This document shows positions 8,718 through 20,451 of a DNA stretch of 38,226 nucleotides, one piece after another. Under the pieces are notes generated by a model. The model searched no databases and was not told the origin of the DNA. It saw only the letters and a program-made list of their open reading frames with translations. How positions within the stretch are numbered: the stretch's first letter is position 1; each line of letters opens with the position of its first letter. The translations under genes and the position numbers were made by a program. The stretch covers positions 1 to 38,226 of the forward strand of contig JAOZOM010000002.1 in assembly GCA_029933275.1 (NCBI GenBank), in the 5' to 3' direction. Origin of the DNA: Anaerolineales bacterium. Lineage in GTDB: Bacteria; Chloroflexota; Anaerolineae; Anaerolineales; Villigracilaceae.

Positions 8718-9282
8718 ATTCTTCAACCTGATAAATCAAGACTTCTAGCTTTTTTTGTTCCCAAAGATGCGGTGATGCCCCCATTTTTTGACAAAGATGA
8801 CTCAGGAAATCGCGCGCGTTTGGAAGTTGCTCCCATACCTGTGGCAAAAAGGTTGCTCGTCGGCTTCCATCCGTTAAAACGACCCCATCAACATTGGGGC
8901 GGAGTTTGTGGAGGAGGTCTTCGGCATCCGCGTAGTCTAATGACACGGGGGCGGTGAGACGCGAGATCTCAATCTCAATCGAATCCAACTCCTCGAGCTG
9001 GACTTGGGGAAAGCGATAATCATTTAACGCCGCGGCGAGCGCATGTTCTCGCACATCTTCCACAAGAGGTTGGTAGGCTTGGAGCGTACCGATACAACCG
9101 CGTAATTGCCCATTAACGGTGAGAGTGACGAAAGTCGCCCCATCCGCTTGGAGGAGGGGAGTCTGTTCGGCGAGCGCGTTTAACGGAGGAAGTTTTTCGC
9201 CACGTAATTTCAACTCAAGGCTTTCACGAGCGATTTTGAGTAAGGTTTCTTTTTCTTGGGAGGTGAGCTGATTGGTATTCAT
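8707..9282 (-). CDS. AMMECR1-domain protein (AmmeMemoRadiSam system protein A-like)
   Basis: GATFVTLTVNGQLRGCIGTLQAYQPLVEDVREHALAAALNDYRFP...DGVVLTDGSRRATFLPQVWEQLP; start at MNTNQL. Confidence 0.85.
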   Translation of the reverse strand: MNTNQLTSQEKETLLKIARESLELKLRGEKLPPLNALAEQTPLLQADGATFVTLTVNGQLRGCIGTLQAYQPLVEDVREHALAAALNDYRFPQVQLEELDSIEIEISRLTAPVSLDYADAEDLLHKLRPNVDGVVLTDGSRRATFLPQVWEQLPNARDFLSHLCQKMGASPHLWEQKKLEVLIYQVEEFRE

Positions 9283-9531
9283 AAGGGAGGCAAGTTTAGG
9301 GTCATGCCCGAAGTGCTTTTTCGAGTGCAGGCAGGCGGAGCGGTTTCTTATCCAAATTTCCCCTCCTGCATAGCGGGAGTTAGAAGGGTCATTTTTCTTC
9401 ATCATATATCCATAAGAGATGCGCGTCAAGTTGAAATCACACTTTCTTTATCCGAAATCGTTCCTTGCTATTTTTAAGGTTAATAAGGTACTATTTAAAA
9501 GGTGTTTTCGTATGATAAGGAGTAGGCAATT

Positions 9532-10341
9532 TTGAAAGATATTCGCCAATCAAGTTCGAGAAAAGGGAGAGAGGCTTCGCCGCGTGTTTTTCCGGTTATC
9601 TTGGGGGTTGCTTTTTTGATGGCAACTCTTTTTGCTGCGTGGACTCCACGAGGGCTTTTTTCGGGGAATCTTTCTGAAAAGCTGGCGATGATGCTGACCG
9701 CCCAACCGGATGCAAACCCAACTTTGAGCGGAGGGGATTACCCACGATTGCGCATCGGGATTGTTTCTGGGCATTGGGGATATGATTCTGGTGCGGTTTG
9801 CTTAGATGGAAACGGTGAGGTAACTTTAACTGAAGTAGATTTGAATTTGCAGATTGCAACTCTTGTACAACAAAAACTAACACAGAGCGGTTTTCAGGTG
9901 GATTTATTGCAGGAATTTGATCCGCGTTTAGATGGTTATAATGCGGTTGCGTTGGTTTCTATCCATAATGATTCTTGCGCTTATATTGACGAAAATGCGA
10001 CGGGATTTAAGATCTCTGCCGCGATGGATACGCGAGATTTGAACCGCGCCGCGCGTCTGACAGGTTGTTTGCGTGACCGTTACGAACGCGTGACTGGTTT
10101 GCATTTTCATTCGGGGAGTATTACTTCGGATATGCGCGAGTACCACGCTTTTAATGAAATCAGCGATACGACCATCGCGGCAATTATTGAAGCGGGATTC
10201 ATGAATCTCGACCGCGAGATTTTGACCCAACATCCTGATATTATTGCAGAGGGAATTGCACAGGGGATTGAATGTTTTGTGAATAACGAAAGCATTGAAT
10301 CAACACCTGTGCCAACTATTTCACCAGTTTCCACGCCATGA
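9532..10341 (+). CDS. N-acetylmuramoyl-L-alanine amidase (Amidase_3)
   Basis: IGIVSGHWGYDSGAVC, VSIHNDSC, IIEAGFMNLDREIL; TTG start, N-terminal TM/signal. Confidence 0.8.
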   Translation: MKDIRQSSSRKGREASPRVFPVILGVAFLMATLFAAWTPRGLFSGNLSEKLAMMLTAQPDANPTLSGGDYPRLRIGIVSGHWGYDSGAVCLDGNGEVTLTEVDLNLQIATLVQQKLTQSGFQVDLLQEFDPRLDGYNAVALVSIHNDSCAYIDENATGFKISAAMDTRDLNRAARLTGCLRDRYERVTGLHFHSGSITSDMREYHAFNEISDTTIAAIIEAGFMNLDREILTQHPDIIAEGIAQGIECFVNNESIESTPVPTISPVSTP

Positions 10342-11456
10342 CTCAAAAATCGTCTGCGGCAAGAGAAGCGATCCGGCTTTCTCGGATAGCTCTACAAAAG
10401 GGAGAGAAGGATGCCGCGCGTTCTTGGGCAGAAAAAGCCACCGCTCTTGCGCCCGAACTTGAAGAGGGATGGTTGCGCCTCGCGGCGACATCTCGCCCGC
10501 AATTGAGTATTCATTATTTGGAACGCGCATTGGCGATTAATCCGCAAAGTGAACGGGCGCGCAAGGGGATGATTTGGGCAAAGAAACGACTCAGCCTTTC
10601 CCGCTCGAAAGTGGAAGAGATGACTCCTTCTCTTGGAGAAGAGGCAAAAACAGAAAAAACGCAGCCAACACGAACGCAGAGAGTAGGCGTTCCGCTTTCT
10701 CCTCCTCAACTCATCATCGAAACAGAACCAGTAAAAGATGCGGTAGAGAAGAATAAATTAAGTTTTTTGCAGCGATCATTCATCGCTTTTTTATTGATAG
10801 TGTTACTTATTCCAGCAATTTGGTCTTTGACTTCGCAAACCACTTCTTTTGCGTCGGCGTTTAATGCCCCGCCTACCGCCACCGAAGCGCATTGGGGTGC
10901 GGCTGAAATCAATAAGCCAACTTATACCCCCTCCCCAACAGCGACTTTTACCCCAACGCCCACGCCGACTTTTACGCTTACACCAACCCCTACTGATACA
11001 GAGACACCCCTTCCGACCAATACGCTCCGCCCCGCGAATACGGCTATCCCCGCGCCGGTGGTAGATTATGCCTCTGGCGGGGCGAAATATGTTCTCGTGG
11101 ATATTTCTGAGCAGCATCTTTACGCGTATGAAGGCAACACGCTGGTTTTCAGCTTTGTCGCCTCGACCGGAATGAATAATGCCACAGCAACGGGCAATTT
11201 TAGCGTGCTGAATAAAATCCCCAGTGCGTATGGCGCGACTTGGGATATTTGGATGCCCTACTGGCTCGGCATTTATTGGTCGGGGACTTTGCAGAACGGG
11301 ATTCACGCGTTGCCGATCATGTCGAACGGAGCAACTTTATGGGCGGGTTATTTAGGCACACCGATTTCCTATGGTTGTATCGTGCTAGGCTCTTATGAAG
11401 CCCAATTACTTTATAATTGGGTAGATGTTGGCACACCGGTAGAAATTCAATGGTAA
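10338..11456 (+). CDS. L,D-transpeptidase (YkuD) with N-terminal TPR-like region, TM and T/P-rich linker
   Basis: YVLVDISEQHLYAYEGNTLVFSF...ISYGCIVLGS; linker TPSPTATFTPTPTPTFTLTPTPT. Confidence 0.85.
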   Translation: MTQKSSAAREAIRLSRIALQKGEKDAARSWAEKATALAPELEEGWLRLAATSRPQLSIHYLERALAINPQSERARKGMIWAKKRLSLSRSKVEEMTPSLGEEAKTEKTQPTRTQRVGVPLSPPQLIIETEPVKDAVEKNKLSFLQRSFIAFLLIVLLIPAIWSLTSQTTSFASAFNAPPTATEAHWGAAEINKPTYTPSPTATFTPTPTPTFTLTPTPTDTETPLPTNTLRPANTAIPAPVVDYASGGAKYVLVDISEQHLYAYEGNTLVFSFVASTGMNNATATGNFSVLNKIPSAYGATWDIWMPYWLGIYWSGTLQNGIHALPIMSNGATLWAGYLGTPISYGCIVLGSYEAQLLYNWVDVGTPVEIQW

Positions 11457-12523
11457 ACGATAGAGATATTCAAGCTCAGGATGCGTTAAAAAAAGCGCGC
11501 GCGGCACTCCGTCAGGGCGATAAAAAAGCCGCGTATGCGTGGGCGAAACATGCCGCAAAATTAGATCCAGAATTTGAAGATTCGTGGCTTATTCTTGCCG
11601 CGGTCTCAAAGCCTGAGATCAGCATCAAGTTTTTGCGGCGGGCATTGCGGATTAATCCGAACAGCCAACGTGCAAAAAAGGGCATGGCTTGGGCTGAAAG
11701 CAAACTGTCTCTGCAACGGAAGCCCGCGCAGGTCACGCGCGCCCCGTTGCAAGCCATTCCCAAAAAGAAACAGAAGAAAAATCGGCTTCCTTTCGTCATC
11801 CTAGCAGGATTTCTCCTCCTTTGTCTCGCGGGGGGTGCATTTTTAGCCTTAAACCCCTCCCCTGTGAAAGCTCTTTTTGGCGAAGCGCCGACCGCGACCG
11901 CATCTATCATCTCGCAGCATTGGGCGCAGGGGACAATCGCCAAGCCGAGCTATACCCCCTCGCCGACCGCAACGTTTACATCTACGCCGACTTTTACGCC
12001 AACGCCTTCTTTTACCCCTACGCCGACCTACACGCCTACCTTTACCCCGACTTTCACGTCCACGCCAACGTTTACGCCCACAATTACAAACACGCCGCCT
12101 CCCACGAACACTTTTTTGCCCACAAATACCGCCGTGCCTCTGCCGACTAACCCGCCCCCTGTGAGCGGAGGCGAACATTGGATCGAAGTCAATCTCAGCC
12201 AGCAAATGCTTTACGCCTATGCGGGCAATACGCTGATGAATTCTTTTCTCGTTTCTACCGGTTTGCCGCAAACCCCCACCGTTACGGGACATTTTTACGT
12301 TTACCTTAAATATGTTTCGACCACGATGACGGGACCGGGTTATTACCTCACGAATGTTCCCTACACGATGTATTTTTACAAAAGCTATGGCATTCACGGC
12401 ACTTATTGGCATAATAATTTCGGCTACCCGATGAGTCACGGATGCGTCAATATGCGTACCAGCGAAGCCGAGTGGCTTTATAATTTCTCTCCGATGGGGA
12501 CTTTGGTCTACATCCATTATTAG
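11450..12523 (+). CDS. L,D-transpeptidase (YkuD) with TPR-like region, TM and T/P-rich linker
   Basis: IEVNLSQQMLYAYAGNTLMNSFLVSTGLP...YGIHGTYWHNNFGYPMSHGCVNM; N-terminal half paralogous to preceding ORF; 7-bp overlap. Confidence 0.9.
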   Translation: MVNDRDIQAQDALKKARAALRQGDKKAAYAWAKHAAKLDPEFEDSWLILAAVSKPEISIKFLRRALRINPNSQRAKKGMAWAESKLSLQRKPAQVTRAPLQAIPKKKQKKNRLPFVILAGFLLLCLAGGAFLALNPSPVKALFGEAPTATASIISQHWAQGTIAKPSYTPSPTATFTSTPTFTPTPSFTPTPTYTPTFTPTFTSTPTFTPTITNTPPPTNTFLPTNTAVPLPTNPPPVSGGEHWIEVNLSQQMLYAYAGNTLMNSFLVSTGLPQTPTVTGHFYVYLKYVSTTMTGPGYYLTNVPYTMYFYKSYGIHGTYWHNNFGYPMSHGCVNMRTSEAEWLYNFSPMGTLVYIHY

Positions 12524-12524
12524 C

Positions 12525-13571
12525 ATGTCTCCCTTTTTGGATTCTCTCTCTCGGCGCGATTTTCTCAAACTAGCGGGATTAAGCATTGCCAGTTTTCTGA
12601 CTCCTTTGAATTGGACGGAAGCGCACGCGGCTCAAGGCTTGTTTCCAGATCAAGATGGCAGAGTCGCGAAGAAAACCACCCAACTCTTCGAGAGTCCCAG
12701 TTTTGATTCGGAACCGCTTAAAGAGCATTGGCGCGATATTATCCTCCCCATCACTGGCATCGCTATCAGCGAAGATAAGACCGCCTACAACCGCATCTGG
12801 TACAAAATTGGAGCGGAGGGATTTGCCTACTCCGGCGACATCCAACCCGTGCAGACGCGGTTAAATAACCCCATCCGCGAACATCCCGAAGAGGGCAGTC
12901 TCGCAGAAGTGACCGTCCCCTACACTGATGCCCGCAAAGAAGCGAACGAAGACGCGAAAATCATCTATCGTCTTTACTACGAAACCACGCATTGGATTAC
13001 TGAAACCGTCATAGATGAAAATGCGCAAGAAGTCTGGTATAAATTGCGTGACGATAAAGAAAACGAGGCGTTTTATTATGTCCTCGCTAAACATTTACGC
13101 ATTATCTCCGCGGAAGAACTCTCTCCGATTTCACCGAATGTGCCGGAGTATAAAAAATCTATTGAAGTGCGCCTTCAGCAACAATTGGTGGTCGCTTACG
13201 AGGGCTTGCATCCCATTTTTGCAACGCGCATCTCAGCCGGTACGCGCCGTTATAATGGGAGCTACTACACGCCTGAAGGAATTTTCAAAACTTACTACAA
13301 ACGTCCTAGCCGACACATGGCGGCAGGCAATCTTGCCAATAGCGGCTACGATTTGCCCGGTGTCCCTTGGGTTTCTTATCTCACCGAAAGTGGAATTTCC
13401 TTTCACGGCACTTATTGGCATAATGACTTTGGCTATCCTCATAGTCATGGTTGTATTAACCTCTCCGCACAAGCTGCAAAATGGCTTTACCGTTGGACAA
13501 GTCCTGTTGTAAAACCGGAGAGAGAATATGTTTACGGATATGTAGGAACGCGTGTGGAGATTGTCGCGTAA
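12525..13571 (+). CDS. Tat-signal L,D-transpeptidase (YkuD)
   Basis: Twin-arginine SRRDFLKLAG signal; HGTYWHNDFGYPHSHGCINLS. Confidence 0.9.
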   Translation: MSPFLDSLSRRDFLKLAGLSIASFLTPLNWTEAHAAQGLFPDQDGRVAKKTTQLFESPSFDSEPLKEHWRDIILPITGIAISEDKTAYNRIWYKIGAEGFAYSGDIQPVQTRLNNPIREHPEEGSLAEVTVPYTDARKEANEDAKIIYRLYYETTHWITETVIDENAQEVWYKLRDDKENEAFYYVLAKHLRIISAEELSPISPNVPEYKKSIEVRLQQQLVVAYEGLHPIFATRISAGTRRYNGSYYTPEGIFKTYYKRPSRHMAAGNLANSGYDLPGVPWVSYLTESGISFHGTYWHNDFGYPHSHGCINLSAQAAKWLYRWTSPVVKPEREYVYGYVGTRVEIVA

Positions 13572-13752
13572 AAAAATACGGCTCTTTAGGACTTTGAGGT
13601 AATTTTTCAAAAAGAATCCACGAAGACACATGAATTTACACGAAGAGTGAGAGAAATCCATGACTAAAATTGTGGCTTTGGCTGTACTCTACCTGAAATA
13701 CGAAAGACCCAAAAATACGCAATACGAAATCTCCTCACCTCATCTACTCTTT

Positions 13753-14802
13753 ATGAAAAACTTACCCTCAACCTTTACCCGCCGAGACTTTCTCAAATTT
13801 AGCGCGGCGGGCGCGTTAAGCCTCCTATTTGCTGAATTGGGGCTGGATCAAGTCTATGCTGGCGCGCCGCCTCTCCAAAAACAGGGGCGCACAACGTGGA
13901 GCAGTCTCACTATTTACGATAAACCCTCTTTTAACGGTACCGTGCTACACGTCTACGGTCGGGATGTTGTCTTGCCAATCACCGAAGAATTGATTATCGA
14001 AGACGCACAAGCTTATAATCCGATTTGGTATCGCATCGGAGACGAGGGATTTGCTCATTCGGCATATCTCCAGCCGGTTTACACCTCCTATAATCTTCCC
14101 GTCCACAACCTCCCCGAAAGAAAAGTTCTCGCCGAAGTGACGATTCCCTTTGTGCCGGTACGTTTAGGGGCGAGTTATTTCTATAAACAAAAACTGCGCT
14201 ATTATTACGGGACAACACATTGGGTTGATAAAATAATCCAAAATGAGAATGACGGAACGTATTGGTATAGAATCTTCGATAGACAGGTCAAAACCTACTT
14301 TTTTCTTCCCTGCTACAGCCTGCGGATCATTCCTGACGAGGAGCTTGCTCCCCTTTCTCCGAAGATTCCTCCCGAAGACAAATCCATTTTCGTTGATCTT
14401 GCCGCCCAAACAATGGTTGCTTACGAAGGCGATACACCCGTAATGACCTCACGCATCGCCAGCGGATGGGGAAACACCCCTACGCCAACGGGAGAATTTA
14501 GCACCTACCATAAAGCTCCCTCTGTCCACATGACCGATGGCGCGGGAGACGCGGCAAATTACGATTTACCCGGTGTTCCTTGGGTCTCGTTTTTCACCGG
14601 AAACGGCGATTCTTTCCACGGCACCTATTGGCATAACGATTTCGGCGACCCACGCAGCCATGGCTGTGTCAATACGCCCGATAATGTGGCGAAGTTTATT
14701 TATTTATGGTCAAACCCCACCGTCCCGCCAGACGAGGATTACCTTCATCTCCCCGGTCAAGGGACACGGGTCACAATTGTTGAAGGAAATATAGAAAGCT
14801 AA
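13753..14802 (+). CDS. Tat-signal L,D-transpeptidase (YkuD)
   Basis: FTRRDFLKFSAAGALSLLF signal; HGTYWHNDFGDPRSHGCVNTP; start at MKNLPSTF. Confidence 0.9.
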   Translation: MKNLPSTFTRRDFLKFSAAGALSLLFAELGLDQVYAGAPPLQKQGRTTWSSLTIYDKPSFNGTVLHVYGRDVVLPITEELIIEDAQAYNPIWYRIGDEGFAHSAYLQPVYTSYNLPVHNLPERKVLAEVTIPFVPVRLGASYFYKQKLRYYYGTTHWVDKIIQNENDGTYWYRIFDRQVKTYFFLPCYSLRIIPDEELAPLSPKIPPEDKSIFVDLAAQTMVAYEGDTPVMTSRIASGWGNTPTPTGEFSTYHKAPSVHMTDGAGDAANYDLPGVPWVSFFTGNGDSFHGTYWHNDFGDPRSHGCVNTPDNVAKFIYLWSNPTVPPDEDYLHLPGQGTRVTIVEGNIES

Positions 14803-14815
14803 AAAGGAGATTTTC

Positions 14816-15391
14816 ATGTACTCAGCTTTTACGCATAATAAATACCTACTCAAACGTCAGGCTCTCGCCATGACGGGCAAATTCCGCTTTTACGATACTA
14901 GTGGAAATTTGGTCATGTTTAGTCAGCAAAAAATGTTCAAACTACGAGAAGATATTCGCGTTTATTCAGATGAAACTAAAACGCAAGAAGTCCTTACTAT
15001 CAAAGCGCGTCAAATTGTTGATTTCTCTGCCGCTTACGATGTAGTTGATGCCACCACCCAAGAACAGGTTGGCACCCTCCGCCGCAAGGGATTAAAATCG
15101 ATGCTCCGCGATGAATGGGAAGTTTTGAATCCTGCCGGGCAGGTTCTCGGCTCGCTCTTTGAAGATAGCATGGGACTCGCCTTAGTACGGCGTTTCTTAG
15201 TCAACCTGATTCCCCAAAATTACGATATCACCATTGGGCAAACACGCGTCGCGGATTTGAAACAACGCTTCAATCCTTTCCGCTACGAACTTGATCTCGA
15301 TTTCAGCATGGATACTGCCAATCAACTAGATCGCCGTCTTGGCATCGCCGCGGGAATTTTGCTTGCCGCCGTTGAAGGCAGACAATCTTAA
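14816..15391 (+). CDS. LURP-one-related / phospholipid scramblase-like protein
   Basis: YLLKRQALAMTGKFRFYDTSGNLVMFSQQKMFKLREDIRVYSDETKTQEVLTIKARQIVDFSAAYDV pattern. Confidence 0.75.
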   Translation: MYSAFTHNKYLLKRQALAMTGKFRFYDTSGNLVMFSQQKMFKLREDIRVYSDETKTQEVLTIKARQIVDFSAAYDVVDATTQEQVGTLRRKGLKSMLRDEWEVLNPAGQVLGSLFEDSMGLALVRRFLVNLIPQNYDITIGQTRVADLKQRFNPFRYELDLDFSMDTANQLDRRLGIAAGILLAAVEGRQS

Positions 15392-15394
15392 GCA

Positions 15395-15814
15395 ATGGCA
15401 AAAGAACCTCTCTTTCTCGGTCTCGTTGTGGACGAGTTTGATCGTCCCGTAGGAAGTGCGTTCATCGGCTCGGAGCCTTGCTACGTTGTGGATGATGACG
15501 GTTTTCGCCGTCATATCCCCTCCGAGCAGATTGATCGTCAAGTTTTGGCGAAAATGGGTGAGTTGATTCAAGGACACGAAGACCTTCTCGGCGAGCAAAC
15601 CGCTAAAATGCTTGGACAAGATGATATTTTCTCGCGCGCCATGATCCAAAAACAACTGGAGAATATCGAAGAGCAATTTGAGACCATCATCCAAGCGGGC
15701 ATCCCTGAAGAGGGACGTAGCTATATGGGTATGATGGGCTTCAAAATTGTCATTGATGTTCATGGCGAAGTTTTGCGCCTCGACCAGCCCAGCGGCTTAC
15801 CGGAAGATGAATAA
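15395..15814 (+). CDS. Conserved hypothetical protein
   Basis: 4-bp gap after the preceding gene, followed by a terminator; no family recognised. Confidence 0.65.
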   Translation: MAKEPLFLGLVVDEFDRPVGSAFIGSEPCYVVDDDGFRRHIPSEQIDRQVLAKMGELIQGHEDLLGEQTAKMLGQDDIFSRAMIQKQLENIEEQFETIIQAGIPEEGRSYMGMMGFKIVIDVHGEVLRLDQPSGLPEDE

Positions 15815-15819
15815 AGTGT

Positions 15820-15865
15820 ATATTGCGTAATTTCTAAAAAATTACGCAATATGTAATCTTTTTTT
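15820..15865 (+). terminator. Rho-independent terminator
   Basis: atattgcgtaattt (15820-15833) / aaattacgcaatat (15839-15852), then gtaatcttttttt. Confidence 0.8.
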
Positions 15866-16049
15866 CCTAGTTCTAACGGAATTTGTGGTTTGGCAAAAAA
15901 CAAGCGCAAACAAACTTTTGTACACGGATTTCAAGGAGTTACACGGAAAAAACGCTCAATATTGAACACTTTTCCTTTTCAAAAATTCTCCGTGAAATCC
16001 GCGTTATCCGTGTACAAACCGTAAAAAACGGTAGAAACAGTTTTTTTCC

Positions 16050-16052
<3 letters not shown>
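15866..16052 (+). repeat. Dispersed leader repeat, copy A
   Basis: Near-identical to reverse complement of 30781-30984; internal 12-bp inverted arms ttgtacacggat (15918-15929) / atccgtgtacaa (16006-16017); ends at the ATG of the next ORF. Confidence 0.9.
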
Positions 16053-18588
<2,536 letters not shown>

Positions 18589-18589
<1 letters not shown>

Positions 18590-20451
18590 TGAGTGTGCTA
18601 AAAAAAAGGGAAAGCTCGCAGAGCTTTCCCTTTAATTTAAAAGGAAAAGAAGATTTTTTTTCTTTAATGGGCGGATTTCTTTACTTCATCCAACTTTGGA
18701 TTTATGCCCATTCAACCTTTTCAAGGTTAGACGAAAGTGCCTATATTTATAAGGGCTATTTATTCGCAACGGGACAATACGAACCTTTTGGTCCCGGGCT
18801 GTGGACGAATAAAGGTCCTTTCTCTTTTCTAATCCCCGGCTATATTCAACGTTGGTTTGGACCCGGCTTAGGTCCGGCGCGTTATTTTGCTGTTTTTCTT
18901 GCTCTTCTTACACTTTTTGGTGTTTGGTTCACGGCTCGGCGGCTCAGCGGGAAAACTTGGGGCATGGTCGTTGTTTGGCTTTTCGTTTTTACCCCCGCAT
19001 TTGCCAAGTTATATAGTCCCGCCCTTTCTCAGGGATTAATTGCCTTAATGCTCACGGGGGTACTTGCCCTCTCTCTCGGCGGAGACCGCCCGCTTTGGCA
19101 GCTTTCACTGAGCGCAGCTCTAGCGGGATTAATGCTCTTAACACGGCAAAATATGGTTTTGATTTTGCCCCTGCTCATTATATATATCTTTTGGCAATAC
19201 GGACGCAAGGCGGGATTATGGTCTCTTTTTTTCGGTGGGATGGTTATTTTTCTTGGGCATCTCTATTGGTGGCCCCAAATCATGCAACTCTGGAGACCGT
19301 GGCTACCGGAAAAATTAGCTCTTTGGGTGCAATCTTTATATCTTCCCGTTGGTAGCGATATCGGAGGTCCACACGGGAGTTTTGACCCCAGCATTTTAAA
19401 TCGCATCTCGGCTTTCTTTCTCGCATTTCGTTTATATGGCATTATTCTTATTGGGATTATCGTCAGCTTTTTCTTATGGCAGAAAAAATGGAAGAATAAA
19501 AAAGCCTTTCGTGATGCCGTATTTTTAGCGGTCTTATATTTGATTCTCTTTTTTATGCACGCTTGGGCTAGTTTAGGGAAAAATTATTGCGTCTACTGTT
19601 TCCCCTCCTATCTCGGATTTTTCAATATCAGCGGGATATTCTTAATTCTAATTTCTTTCCCCTCGTGGAAAAAATCCCTCCCAAAATATAGCTATCCTCT
19701 TCTCATCATCCTGATTTTGACCCTTAGCGTAGGGATTGCATTCTCCGCTTCGGAAGACATCGGGAAATTACTTGTCAAAACCCATATTCCGCGGATGAAA
19801 GCAGGGCATTTTCTTACGGGAAATGTGGATTTAATGACTCTTTTGCTCAACAAATTCCAATTGAGCAAAAGCCTCACCCGTCAATATGCTTCGGTCGTTA
19901 TAGGGCTTTCTGTAGGACTGATCTTTTTAGCGGGTATTCTCTTTTTGAACATTAAAAAGAAAGCCAACTTTGGCTATTTAGCCCTCGTTTCATTTTTGGT
20001 ATTTTCTTTTTTTGCCTCTCCCCTCATCGCAGGAAGCCATGCGAAACGAGAATATGCTTACGGTGATATGATTGCCGCCTACGAAGACGCAGGCAGTTAC
20101 CTCGCCGAGTATATCCCCGCCGGAAGCCTGGTTTATTGGAAAGGAGGCAACTCTCTATTGCCCCTTTTATATATTCCGGGTGGGGTTGAAATTTACGCAA
20201 CCCAATTAAACGCTTACAATAATATAAAATATGGCGGAGACTCGGAAGCCCTCCTAAAACTGGGACTTTGGAATTTTGAAATGGATGCTCAATGGAGAAC
20301 CGAAGCCGATTATATTGTAATGATTAGCTATATTTACAGTGATGAATGGGCGGCTTTTCTTTCGCCCGATAAATTTGAAGCCTACCCACCCTCCTCCATC
20401 TTACTTGAAAATAGACCGGATTCCTTCTTGCGCGTTTTCAGGAGAAAATAA
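18589..20451 (+). CDS. Polytopic GT39-like membrane glycosyltransferase
   Basis: FSRLDESAYIYKGYLFATGQYEPFGPGLWTNKGPFSFLIPGY near N terminus and many TM segments. Start may be 18667 (MGGFLYF) rather than 18589. Confidence 0.75.
18604..18640 (+). terminator. Intrinsic-terminator-like hairpin after gmd
   Basis: aaagggaaagctc (18605-18617) / gagctttcccttt (18621-18633), perfect 13-bp stem, 3-nt loop, then aattt. Confidence 0.65.

Noticed and set aside
11940-12130. Tandem-repeat or CRISPR-like array in the ccgacttttacgcc region
   Set aside because: Imperfect 6/12-nt periodicity reflects Thr-Pro codons in a linker; no constant repeat/unique spacer structure.
11849-12586. 245-aa antisense ORF over L,D-transpeptidase 2
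   Set aside because: Arg/Gly-rich shadow translation of the T/P-rich and catalytic coding region; the sense frame has clear YkuD motifs.
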